47,062 bases of DNA, taken from assembly GCA_016287675.1 (NCBI GenBank), contig JAEFAR010000018.1, positions 1 to 47,062 of the forward strand, read 5' to 3'. This DNA comes from Lachnospiraceae bacterium. Lineage in GTDB: Bacteria; Bacillota; Clostridia; Lachnospirales; Lachnospiraceae. The translations under genes were made by a program, and so were the position numbers. Below are positions 7,764-16,649 of this stretch, piece by piece. The notes beneath the pieces are model-generated. The model had not been told where the DNA came from. It saw nothing but the letters and a program-made list of their open reading frames with translations, and made no database searches. Each line of letters begins with the position of its first letter. The stretch's first letter is position 1.

Positions 7764-10502
7764 ATGGGCTTTAAATTCGGAAAAAATCTTAACAGGATCA
7801 CACTTGAAAACAACAATCTGAACGGTGTTTCGAGGATTGCTAAGGCTTTGGGAAGGGACATCGAGAGTGTTTTCGGAGGTAAGGTGGAGATTGCTCAGAT
7901 CACTCCCAAGGACACACTGTTTGAAAATGACATCATCATAAGGACTGATGCAAAGATCTTTGAAGGAGATTATCAATGCTACGAGATAAGTGTTATGGAC
8001 AGCACTTTGAGCATTACGGGAAGTGACCTTCTGGGAACGATCTACGGTATTTTCCATGTTTCTGAAATGATCGGTGTTACGCCCCTTGTTTATTTCGGAG
8101 ACATTGAGCCTGTCCGCCGCAAAGAACTTGTGATCAAGGATTTTACTTACAGGTCGAAACAGCCTTCCGTAAAGTACAGAGGCTTCTTTATAAATGACGA
8201 ATGGCCCTGCTTCGGCACCTGGATGAGTTCCAAGTTCGGAGGAGCAAATGCTCTTTGCTATGAAGTGATCTTTGAATTCCTTTTAAGAATGAAGGGTAAT
8301 TTCCTGTGGCCTGCCATGTGGGCAAGTTCTTTCCCCTGCGACGGTCCGGGAACATTGAATGAAGAACTGGCTACGGAACTCGGCATCACAGTTTCCTACT
8401 CACATCATGAACCCTGCCTCAGAGCTTCTGAGGAATGGAAGCATGTCTGCGGAGAGGATTCGCCTTACGGTTCTGTATGGAATTTTGATAAAAATGAAGA
8501 AGGGCTTTTGAATTATTGGCGCGACTCATTAAAGAGAAGCGGAAGATTCAACCATCTTGTTACCATCGGCATGAGAGGGGAATACGACTCCGTCATGCTT
8601 GAGAATGCAACCCTTGAGGACAACATCAATGCGTTAAAGAGGATCATCCTTGCTCAGAAGGCATTGATCAAAGAACTGGATGTAAAATTGCCCCTGACTC
8701 TTGCCATTTACAAGGAAGTGGAACAGTACTTCTACGGAGATGAGAACACTCCCGGTCTCATGCACTGGGATGAACTTAAAGATGTGATCCTCATGCTCTG
8801 TGAGGACAACCACGGACACATGAGAGGACTTCCCACAAAGGAAATGAGAGACCATAAGGGCGGTTACGGCATGTACTTCCATCTGGATTACCATGGCGGG
8901 CCCGTATCCTATGAATGGGTGAACTCAACCTCTTTCCCTCAGGTCTGGGAAGAAATGACCGAAGCATTTGACTTCGGTATCAAAGATGTATGGGTTGTAA
9001 ACGTGGGAGACATCAAGTTTAACGAGCTTCCTCTTTACTACTTCATGCAGATCGCTTACGACTTCGATAAATGGGGATCTTCAAATCTCAACAGCCCTGA
9101 AGAGTTCACGGATTTCCTCACGGAAACCCTTTTCCCGACGGAGACTCCTTCGGTAAAGAAAGAGATCGGAAGACTTCTGACAGATGCTTATCAGCTTAAT
9201 TCCCAGAGAAGGCCCGAAACCGTTCACAGCGGAGTGTACAAAGTCTGTGACAATTTTGAGAACGACAGGATGATAAATTTTGTTGAGGAACTTGAAGACA
9301 GGGCACTGAAGCTCAACAAGAAGATGAAGCCCGAGTGCAAGAACGGGTTCTATTCAACCATCTACTGGCCTGTTATTGCATCGACGAATCTCTATCTCAT
9401 GTGGCTTTACAGCGACAAAAACCTTCATTATGCAAAACAGGGAAAGAGCATAGCAAACTTCTACGGCAAGCTGGCTACGGAACGCATAGCAAGGGATAAG
9501 GCGCTGGCGGATGAAATGGACAGGTTCAAGAGGGGCAAGTGGCACGGCATGCAGCTTGAAGCACATGTGGGATTTACCACCTGGAACGACTTCGATATGC
9601 GTATGCCTGTGATCGCAAACTTTACTCCTGTGGAGAAGCCTTCGTTAAAGCTCAATCTTGCAGACAGGGAAAAGGTTTACGTAAAGGTTTACGGTCGTCC
9701 CATGAGGATCGACATCGACACCGTTCCCGCATTTCTTGAAGTGGCAAACTCGGGACAGGGAAAGATCTCTTACACCATTTATGAGAAGACAAACGGAGAA
9801 AGCATAGAGGTACTTAAGGATCTGACGGCGACTCAGGATCTTTACAAATTGATAAAGGCTGCAGGGGATGATACGGATCACTTCTACTCCTGCATCGGAG
9901 CTGACGGCACAGCGGTGGAGATCGTGAGCCATGGCTTCGGTATTGAATTTGTAAAGACTGACAGACGTGTGTTCGGTACCGTCAGAGATTACGTGAGGGA
10001 GGGAGCCATCAATCTGAAGGCATCCGATTTTACACAGCTCATTCCCGGTACCGAAGGGAAGTTCACGCTTCTCAAAGGTTACGGCAAGTACGAGGAAGGA
10101 CTCAAGGTTCTTGGCAGGATCGACGATTACGGTAAGGGTGAAAAAGCTCCCAAGGCAGTCTGGGAATTTGAAAGTGACTTTGAGGGCAGGAAGCACATCG
10201 AACTCATCACCGCACCCACAAATCCGCTGAAATTCGGAGGAGCTTTGAATGTTCAGATCAGTTTGAACGGAGAAAAATCAAAGAAGCTGAATCTTGTGCC
10301 CAATGATTTCATGGCGGGAGAAAACAGCGATCCACGCTGGTGCAGGGATGTAATAGCACAGGAAAGAAGAACTTTCTTTGAGGGAGAGATAAAGAAAGGT
10401 TTGAATAAGTTGGAGATCACGGCCGTTGAAGTGGGCGTGATAATCGAAAGGGTGATTGTTTATGGAACGGATGACGCCTACAGACGCAGTGTCGAAGGGT
10501 AA
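7764..10502 (+). CDS. GH115 xylan alpha-1,2-(4-O-methyl)glucuronidase
   Basis: The 912-residue protein matches family GH115, which removes glucuronic or 4-O-methylglucuronic acid from internal and terminal xylose of xylan. Landmarks seen are the N-terminal mixed domain (about 1-125), KYRGFFINDEWP (about 138-149), GNFLWPAMW, TIGMRGEYD, the LCEDNHGHMR segment, and YHLDYHGGPVSYEW-like residues near 372-390. A long helical part and a C-terminal beta-sandwich follow (about 640-900). Length is near the family norm. There is no signal peptide, so it acts on imported oligosaccharides. The start at 7764 follows GGAGGAG; another ATG four bases upstream runs into a stop. Its 3' end overlaps the esterase gene. 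Confidence 0.93.
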   Translation: MGFKFGKNLNRITLENNNLNGVSRIAKALGRDIESVFGGKVEIAQITPKDTLFENDIIIRTDAKIFEGDYQCYEISVMDSTLSITGSDLLGTIYGIFHVSEMIGVTPLVYFGDIEPVRRKELVIKDFTYRSKQPSVKYRGFFINDEWPCFGTWMSSKFGGANALCYEVIFEFLLRMKGNFLWPAMWASSFPCDGPGTLNEELATELGITVSYSHHEPCLRASEEWKHVCGEDSPYGSVWNFDKNEEGLLNYWRDSLKRSGRFNHLVTIGMRGEYDSVMLENATLEDNINALKRIILAQKALIKELDVKLPLTLAIYKEVEQYFYGDENTPGLMHWDELKDVILMLCEDNHGHMRGLPTKEMRDHKGGYGMYFHLDYHGGPVSYEWVNSTSFPQVWEEMTEAFDFGIKDVWVVNVGDIKFNELPLYYFMQIAYDFDKWGSSNLNSPEEFTDFLTETLFPTETPSVKKEIGRLLTDAYQLNSQRRPETVHSGVYKVCDNFENDRMINFVEELEDRALKLNKKMKPECKNGFYSTIYWPVIASTNLYLMWLYSDKNLHYAKQGKSIANFYGKLATERIARDKALADEMDRFKRGKWHGMQLEAHVGFTTWNDFDMRMPVIANFTPVEKPSLKLNLADREKVYVKVYGRPMRIDIDTVPAFLEVANSGQGKISYTIYEKTNGESIEVLKDLTATQDLYKLIKAAGDDTDHFYSCIGADGTAVEIVSHGFGIEFVKTDRRVFGTVRDYVREGAINLKASDFTQLIPGTEGKFTLLKGYGKYEEGLKVLGRIDDYGKGEKAPKAVWEFESDFEGRKHIELITAPTNPLKFGGALNVQISLNGEKSKKLNLVPNDFMAGENSDPRWCRDVIAQERRTFFEGEIKKGLNKLEITAVEVGVIIERVIVYGTDDAYRRSVEG

Positions 10503-12165
10503 ATTTTATTACTTAATGAAGAACAAGGCCATTTGCGGCCTTCCCCAGCCGGGAGGAAAGAACATCCAGTATCTTTACCAGAACGGCAGGATAGCAAACG
10601 CATCAAAGATCATCGGAAACATTGAGGATGAAAAGATGCTGAAAATGGTGGAAACAGCCGACGGATTTAAAAAGATGATTGCCGGCATCGGTGTTTCCGC
10701 AGAACTTGCAGATGACACAAAAGCAAATGCCGACAAGACGCTTTTTGCTTTTCAGTTTTACGGACACAAAGATCCTTATGTTACGGGAACCACATTTACC
10801 AAGGAGATCCCTTTGACAGGTGTGGAAGAGTACATCGATCTGTCAAAGGTCAACTGGTCGGATGATGACGATATTCCGGGACAGATCAGATTTGAGTTTG
10901 ATGTACCGGAAGTTTCCGCAAGTGTAACCGTAAAGCTTTATCTGCAGCCGGGCTTTGATGCTCCGGAACCGGTTCCCGACAGAAAACCGGACCTTGCATC
11001 GGATGATTACAAGAGGATGATCTCCAGATCAGTCATGAATTACGGAAATCTCACAAGACTCCAGAAAGCCATGGAGGATGCGAGAGCAGGAAAAGAGGTA
11101 ACCATTGCTTTTATCGGCGGTTCCATCACCCAGGGGGCAGGGGCTGTCCCCATCAACACGAAATGCTATGCCTACCTTACTTTCCTTAAGTTCTGCGAGA
11201 TCTGCGGACGTAAAGCGGATGATAATGTAAAGTACGTAAAAGCCGGAGTGGGGGGAACTCCCTCAGAGCTTGGGCTTTTAAGATACGACAGGGATGTTAC
11301 GAAGAACGGTGAGATACAGCCCGATGTGGTTATCGTTGAATTTGCGGTGAACGACTCGGATGACGAGACCATGGGTGTGGCTTTTGAATCCCTGGTAAAG
11401 AAGATCATGAAGGGTGAAAAAGCACCTGCGGTGATCATTCCTTTTATGGTCTTTGCGGATGATTACAATCTTCAGGACAGACTGGCTCCTGTTGGATTCA
11501 GATACAATCTTCCTATGGTGAGCCTTAAGAATGCGGTTCTTCCGGAATTTTATCTTCTTGACAAAGAAAAGGCCGTACTCCATAAGAATGAGTACTTCTA
11601 CGATCAGTTCCATCCCACAAATACGGGACACATCGTGGCAGCCGACTGTCTGACCGAGATCTTTAAGGCTGCAGACAGATATGCAAAGAAAGATGCGGCT
11701 GTAAAGCTTGACGTGAAGCCGGCCATCGGCGATGATTTTACCGACGTTGTGCTTTTTGACGCTAAAGACGGATTTGAGGGAGCTGTTGTGGATACGGGAG
11801 ACTTTACGGAATCCGATAAAGAACTCCAGTCTGTGGAAAGAGACATGGATCTGACCCAGACCAAGGAATTCCCTTACAACTGGCAGCACCTTTCCGGCGA
11901 TAAGGAATTCACTTTAAAGATCAACTGCTCAAAGCTTTTCATCATTTTTAAAGACAGCTCGTCTCCGGAATTTGGCTCCGCTGAATTGGTCCATAACGGA
12001 AAGACTCTTGTTTCAATGGATCCCCACAAGGTGGGCTGGGTACATTGCCACGCTGTTCTTGTGTTTAACGAAACATCCTCATCCGAGCACACAGTCAGTG
12101 TACGGATGCAAAAAGGCGACGAGAACAAGAAATTTACGATTCTCGGTTTCGGAGCGGTAAAATAA
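10462..12165 (+). CDS. SGNH/GDSL-family esterase, probable acetylxylan esterase
   Basis: The 567-residue protein has an N-terminal beta-rich domain (about 1-180) and an SGNH hydrolase domain. Block I is IGGSITQG (nucleophile Ser), block II the Gly of GVGGTPSE, block III VEFAVND (oxyanion Asn) and block V DQFHPTNTGH (catalytic Asp and His); a further beta-sandwich closes the protein. This layout is found in rumen-type acetylxylan esterases that deacetylate xylo-oligosaccharides. ATG at 10462, preceded by GAAAGGG, lies inside the GH115 gene, giving a 41-base overlap and likely translational coupling. A TTG six bases earlier is the alternative. There is no signal peptide. The exact acyl substrate is inferred. 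Confidence 0.85.
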   Translation: MERMTPTDAVSKGKFYYLMKNKAICGLPQPGGKNIQYLYQNGRIANASKIIGNIEDEKMLKMVETADGFKKMIAGIGVSAELADDTKANADKTLFAFQFYGHKDPYVTGTTFTKEIPLTGVEEYIDLSKVNWSDDDDIPGQIRFEFDVPEVSASVTVKLYLQPGFDAPEPVPDRKPDLASDDYKRMISRSVMNYGNLTRLQKAMEDARAGKEVTIAFIGGSITQGAGAVPINTKCYAYLTFLKFCEICGRKADDNVKYVKAGVGGTPSELGLLRYDRDVTKNGEIQPDVVIVEFAVNDSDDETMGVAFESLVKKIMKGEKAPAVIIPFMVFADDYNLQDRLAPVGFRYNLPMVSLKNAVLPEFYLLDKEKAVLHKNEYFYDQFHPTNTGHIVAADCLTEIFKAADRYAKKDAAVKLDVKPAIGDDFTDVVLFDAKDGFEGAVVDTGDFTESDKELQSVERDMDLTQTKEFPYNWQHLSGDKEFTLKINCSKLFIIFKDSSSPEFGSAELVHNGKTLVSMDPHKVGWVHCHAVLVFNETSSSEHTVSVRMQKGDENKKFTILGFGAVK

Positions 12166-12184
12166 GAAGTATCCAAACTTTTAT

Positions 12185-12212
12185 ACTCCCGGCGATGGTC
12201 GGGAGTTTTTTT
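12185..12212 (+). terminator. Intrinsic terminator after the esterase gene
   Basis: A 7-bp stem, ACTCCCG (12185-12191) with CGGGAGT (12200-12206), is followed by seven T. It closes the GH115-esterase unit. Confidence 0.88.
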
Positions 12213-12233
12213 GCCTGATTTAGCGGGCTTAAA

Positions 12234-12261
12234 TCTTCACACACTTCGTGTGAAATTTTTA
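12234..12261 (+). terminator. Second hairpin in tandem, possible back-up terminator
   Basis: TTCACAC (12236-12242) pairs with GTGTGAA (12248-12254) around a 5-base loop and is followed by ATTTTTA. It is weaker than the hairpin just upstream. The A/T flanks could also allow activity on the other strand, where no gene needs it. Confidence 0.5.
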
Positions 12262-12328
12262 TAGTTGTATTTTTTTATCTGCTGTGATATTGTCATTCAA
12301 AATCAAATTAAAAAGAAAGCGTGAAATC

Positions 12329-15300
12329 ATGAAAACACTTTTTAATGACAATTGGAAATTCCGGAAATCCGGCCTTGATCTTACAAATGAAGAGGCTTTA
12401 AAGGACGAATCTCTTTTTATGCCCGTTGAGATCCCTCATGACTGGCTCGTACATGACACCAATAATCTGTATGAGGATTCCGTCGGAAGATACATAAAAG
12501 ATTTTGAAAAGCCCGAGATCCCTGAGGGAGGCCATGCTTTTCTCTATTTTGACGGTGTCTACATGGACTCGGAAGTGTTTGTGAACGGCAAAAAAGCAGG
12601 GGAGTGGAAGTATGGCTACACCTCCTTCTGCTTTGAGATCACGGATCTGTTAAAAAATGGCACAAACCGTGTCATGGTGGTTGCCAGAAATCAAAGTCCC
12701 AACACCAGATGGTACTCGGGAGCAGGCATATACAGAAATGTTTACTTAACAGTAAAACCCGAAGATTACATCGGGATCGACGGGATCTACATCCACACAG
12801 AGGCTGTAAAGACCGAAAATGGTGTAGGTGATTTTGATCTGATCGTCAGAAGTGAGATTTTTAGCAAAAATTTAGGACTTTCCTACAGGATTTCTCTTTT
12901 TGAAAATGATAAAAATTCAAAAATGGTGTTTTCATGTGAAGGAGATGTACAACATCTTGGTGATGAGGGTATCACTACAAGAGTAGAACAAATCAGACTC
13001 TGGGACATCACTTCACCGACCCTTTACAGGTTCAGGCTTGAGCTCCTCAAAAAAGGTACAGTTACTGACTTTGAGGAATTTAATATCGGATTCAAGGATG
13101 TAAAGATCACTACAGACAAGGGGCTTTTCCTTAACGGAAGACATGTGAAGCTGAACGGAACCTGCGAACACCATGATCTGGGTATTCTTGGCGCTGCCGT
13201 GAACAAAGAAGGAAGTGCGAGAAGATTAAGGAAACTTAAGAAGATGGGAGTGACTGCTTTAAGGACCAGTCACAACCCGCCTTCAAAAGAGCTTCTCGAT
13301 CTTTGCGATGAAATGGGATTCATGGTGATGATCGAAGCCTTTGACATGTGGGAAAATGCAAAGACCACCTATGACTATGCACGATTCTTTAAGGAATGGA
13401 GTGCAAGAGACGTTAAAAGCTGGATCTGCAGGGACAGAAACCGTGCGTGCCTCATCATGTGGTCTATCGGCAACGAGATCGGAGACACACATGCTTCCGC
13501 TCACGGACAGGAGATCACCAGATACTTAATGAACGAGGTCTACAAACATGATCCCCTTCACAATGCGCCTGTGACCATCGGATCCAACTATATGCCCTGG
13601 GAAAATGCTCAGAAGTGTGCAGACATACTGAAACTTGCGGGCTACAACTATGCGGAAAGGTACTATGACCGACACCACAAGGAGCACCCAGACTGGATGA
13701 TCTTCGGAAGCGAAACCGCCTCCCTTGTTTCAAGCCGTGGGATCTACCGCTTCCCTTACAACAGAGTTGTGATGTCCGAGATCGATGAACAGTGTTCCTC
13801 ACTGGGAAATTCCAACACCAGCTGGGGAGCGAAATCTGTTGAAGACTGCATAAAAGCTGAAAGAGATCACGAATTCTCTTTGGGGCAGTTCCTCTGGACG
13901 GGCTTTGACTACATCGGAGAACCAACTCCTTACCACACAAAGAACAGCTATTTCGGACAGTTTGACACTGCGGGACTTCCCAAAGACAGTGCCTACGTTT
14001 TTGCGGCAGAATGGACGAAGCCGGAGGACGGTATCGTGCTCCATCTTTTCCCTTACTGGGACTGGAACGAGGGACAGATGATCGATGTGAGATGCACCAC
14101 CAACTGTGCTTCCGTTGAGCTTTTTGTAAACGGAGATAGCATGGGAGAAAAGGCCATCGATCACGCTCACGGTGATGTTCTTGTACCCACCTGGACAGTT
14201 CCCTATCACAAGGGTGAGATCAGGGCGGTAGCCTATAACGAAGCACATGTAAAAGTGGCGGAGACCACAGAGCATTCTTTTTCGGATGCGGTGAGACCCG
14301 TTACGGAGGTTGAGGAGATCCCGAATGCTGTGTGCGAGGCAGACCCATCGGATGAAAACATCTGTTACTGCACCATCCCTCAGGACGGAAGAGAGATCTA
14401 CTTTGCTGTGATCTCCATGCTGGATAAGGACGGCTTTGAAGTTAAAAATGCAATGGACTATGTTGAAGTTCAAGTGTCCGAAAACGCAAAGCTTCTTGGA
14501 CTTGATAACGGAGATTCCACAGATTACGATCAATACGAAAGTCCTGTGAGAAAGCTTTTTAACGGCAAACTTGTTGCCATGGTGAAAAGCATGGGAGCGG
14601 GAGACATAAAGCTCACGGTAAAGAGGCTTTCCGCAAAAGTGCCGGTCAGAAAGATCGAGCTTACCACAAAGGGAACTCTTCTTACGCCTGAAGCGAACGA
14701 CATGACTGTTACCGCAAACGTGTTCCCCGAAAATGCTTCTTGTACCCTGAACTGGGTTGCAGTCAATGAGGCAGGCATAGAGATCAATTACGTGAAGCTT
14801 GATCCCAAAGGAAACGAAGTAAAGGTGTCCGCCATCGGAGACGGAGCATTTACACTCAGATGCTATGCAAAAGAAGGAGATAAGATCACGGTCATCTCTC
14901 AGATCGAAATGAAGGCCGAAGGCTTCGGAGAAGCCTTCCTGGATCCCTATGCCTTTGTTTCCGCAGGTCTTTACTCGGATTCCGTGGGTAATGTGGGTTG
15001 CGGTAACGAAAAAGGAGTGGCTACGGCATCAGACGGCTCCAGCGGCTTTGTTCTCAGCAATCTTGATTTCGGCGACTACGGTTCCGACGAGTTTACGATC
15101 TGGATCTTTTCGCTCTCCGGAGACAATTTCCCTGTGGATGTTTACGACGGAAATCCCGAAAAGGGCGGCAGATTCCTTACGACTGTCAATTACTGCAAGC
15201 CTTCCATCTGGAACGTGTACCAGGAGGAGACTTACAGGCTGCCTGAAAAGCTTAAGGGTGTACACGACCTTTGCTTCATGGCCACAAATAAGCTTCATTT

Positions 15301-15688
15301 CAAGGGCTTTGTATTTAAGAAATACAACAAGGCCTATGAAGAACTGGACTGCAGTTTCTTATCATCCGTTACGGGAGATTCCTTTAAGAGGACCGAAAAA
15401 GCTGTCCTTGACATCGGAAACAACGTAACCCTCACCTTTAATGACATTGATCTTTCGGAAGGTGCTTCAAAGGTCAGGATCCTGGGCAGGACGGATCTGG
15501 ACAAGTGCTCCATCCATCTGCATCTTGAAAGCGAAGAGGGTACAAAGACCGAGATACTTGAGTTCACTGCCAAAGATAAGGGTTACATGGATTTTGATCT
15601 TAATGGCCTTACGGGTAAGGGAAAACTGGAATTCATTTTCCTTCCGGGAAGCAGGTTTGATTTCCTGGGCTTTAAGTTTACCAAGTAA
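12329..15688 (+). CDS. GH2 glycosidase with C-terminal CBM6-like modules (beta-galactosidase-like)
   Basis: The 1119-residue enzyme has the GH2 order: N-terminal sandwich (about 1-165, with FDGVYMDSEVFVNG and NTRWYSGAGIYRNV), immunoglobulin-like domain, then the barrel. The acid/base Glu is in MWSIGNE (about residue 383) and the likely nucleophile Glu in FGSETAS (about 462); FLWTGFDYIGEPTPY follows. Beyond it are a DUF4982-like segment, Ig-like domains, and two CBM6-like sandwiches (about 870-1000 and 1005-1119). MKTLFNDNWKF is the normal family opening, so I chose ATG at 12329 rather than an earlier in-frame start. Substrate is uncertain: beta-galactoside, beta-glucuronide or another hemicellulose side chain. 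No signal peptide is present. Confidence 0.88.
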   Translation: MKTLFNDNWKFRKSGLDLTNEEALKDESLFMPVEIPHDWLVHDTNNLYEDSVGRYIKDFEKPEIPEGGHAFLYFDGVYMDSEVFVNGKKAGEWKYGYTSFCFEITDLLKNGTNRVMVVARNQSPNTRWYSGAGIYRNVYLTVKPEDYIGIDGIYIHTEAVKTENGVGDFDLIVRSEIFSKNLGLSYRISLFENDKNSKMVFSCEGDVQHLGDEGITTRVEQIRLWDITSPTLYRFRLELLKKGTVTDFEEFNIGFKDVKITTDKGLFLNGRHVKLNGTCEHHDLGILGAAVNKEGSARRLRKLKKMGVTALRTSHNPPSKELLDLCDEMGFMVMIEAFDMWENAKTTYDYARFFKEWSARDVKSWICRDRNRACLIMWSIGNEIGDTHASAHGQEITRYLMNEVYKHDPLHNAPVTIGSNYMPWENAQKCADILKLAGYNYAERYYDRHHKEHPDWMIFGSETASLVSSRGIYRFPYNRVVMSEIDEQCSSLGNSNTSWGAKSVEDCIKAERDHEFSLGQFLWTGFDYIGEPTPYHTKNSYFGQFDTAGLPKDSAYVFAAEWTKPEDGIVLHLFPYWDWNEGQMIDVRCTTNCASVELFVNGDSMGEKAIDHAHGDVLVPTWTVPYHKGEIRAVAYNEAHVKVAETTEHSFSDAVRPVTEVEEIPNAVCEADPSDENICYCTIPQDGREIYFAVISMLDKDGFEVKNAMDYVEVQVSENAKLLGLDNGDSTDYDQYESPVRKLFNGKLVAMVKSMGAGDIKLTVKRLSAKVPVRKIELTTKGTLLTPEANDMTVTANVFPENASCTLNWVAVNEAGIEINYVKLDPKGNEVKVSAIGDGAFTLRCYAKEGDKITVISQIEMKAEGFGEAFLDPYAFVSAGLYSDSVGNVGCGNEKGVATASDGSSGFVLSNLDFGDYGSDEFTIWIFSLSGDNFPVDVYDGNPEKGGRFLTTVNYCKPSIWNVYQEETYRLPEKLKGVHDLCFMATNKLHFKGFVFKKYNKAYEELDCSFLSSVTGDSFKRTEKAVLDIGNNVTLTFNDIDLSEGASKVRILGRTDLDKCSIHLHLESEEGTKTEILEFTAKDKGYMDFDLNGLTGKGKLEFIFLPGSRFDFLGFKFTK

Positions 15689-15717
15689 TACTTATAGATT
15701 ATATCTTTAAATTTCAT

Positions 15718-15785
15718 TTGCATAATCAGAGCATATAGGCTAAAATATATCAATTGATGATTATATTCGGCTTATATGCTTTTTT
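15718..15785 (+). promoter_or_regulatory. Terminator-like hairpin with an internal candidate promoter ahead of the YesL gene
   Basis: An 11-bp stem (15730-15740 with 15770-15780, one G-U) ends in six T at 15780-15785 and is directly followed by the GGAGG of the next gene. A smaller stem AATATA/TATATT and the palindrome TCAATTGA lie in the loop. TTGCAT (15718-15723) and TAAAAT (15741-15746) are 17 bases apart, so a transcript from this promoter would begin inside the loop and lack the 5' arm. It would escape the terminator that stops readthrough from the GH2 gene. Confidence 0.5.
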
Positions 15786-15799
15786 GGAGGTTTATTTCT

Positions 15800-16627
15800 A
15801 TGGGAATGGGAAACATTTTTAATCCTGAAAACAGCTTTTTCACATTCATGGGAAAAGCATTCGATATACTTGTGCTGAATCTCGTATGGCTGCTTTTGTA
15901 TGTACCTTTCGGCGTCTTTCTTTACCTCTTCGGAGTTACGGGAGCTTTGATCTTTTTGATCGGAGCAGGATTGTCGCTTGTGGTCTTTGTTCCTTCAATG
16001 ATCGCCATGTACTATGCGGTGGTCAAATCCGTCAGACGTTCGAGAAGCTATGCTGTAAAGGAATTCTTTAAAAGCTTTAAAATGAATTTTAAGCAGGGGG
16101 CTGCTGCTTCTGTCATCGCCATTATCATCGGATTCTTTCTGTACATGGATTTTAAGTACACCTGGGCTCTTTTGGAAGCAAAGGATCAAAAGGGCATTAT
16201 TTTTCTTGGTGTTTTCATAATGATCACGTTTTTTATTTCGGGTGTTTTCATCTATCTTTGCCCCGTGATCTCCAGATTTACGATGACTCTTAAGAGTGCC
16301 TTCAAGTTTTCCTTCGGGATCTCCGTGAAGCATTTCTGGTGCACGATCCTTTCGTTTATCATGTGGATCGCCATCATTCTTCTGGTTTATCTCACCACAG
16401 GATTTGTGCTTCTTTTCGGTGTGGCAACGGGAACGCTTCTGGGATCCTTTATGATGGAAAAAGTGTTAAAGAAGTACGTACTCCAGACCATTGAAAACCA
16501 GAAGAAGGCTGCAGAGAACGGAGAGACTGCGGAAGGCACGGAAGAAGAGGCTGAAAAGCCTGCCTACACAGAGTCTTTTGAAGACGGAGGAGAGAACACA
16601 AAGAAGGACGAATGGTATCTCGAGTGA
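15800..16627 (+). CDS. YesL/DUF624 family membrane protein
   Basis: The 275-residue protein opens with NIFNPENSFFTFMGKAFDILVLNLVWLLLYVP (broken here as NIFNPENSFFTFMGK and FDILVLNLVWLLL), the hallmark of the YesL/DUF624 family. About five membrane helices are seen before an acidic tail (about 230-275). Members often sit in carbohydrate-use loci of Firmicutes, and their molecular role is unknown. ATG at 15800 lies nine bases after GGAGG. It is 22 bases upstream of glgB and probably shares its transcript. Confidence 0.85.
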   Translation: MGMGNIFNPENSFFTFMGKAFDILVLNLVWLLLYVPFGVFLYLFGVTGALIFLIGAGLSLVVFVPSMIAMYYAVVKSVRRSRSYAVKEFFKSFKMNFKQGAAASVIAIIIGFFLYMDFKYTWALLEAKDQKGIIFLGVFIMITFFISGVFIYLCPVISRFTMTLKSAFKFSFGISVKHFWCTILSFIMWIAIILLVYLTTGFVLLFGVATGTLLGSFMMEKVLKKYVLQTIENQKKAAENGETAEGTEEEAEKPAYTESFEDGGENTKKDEWYLE

Positions 16628-16649
16628 TCTTAAGGAGGAGAAGGAGAGA

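Noticed and set aside
13799-14533. Minus-strand open frame of 244 codons inside the GH2 gene
   Set aside because: No domain, no ribosome site and complete overlap with a well-supported GH2 coding sequence.
16491-16649. Upstream extension of the glgB frame into the YesL gene
   Set aside because: The extension is Arg/Lys-rich shadow translation of the YesL tail; ATG 16650 has a strong ribosome site and gives a normal branching enzyme.
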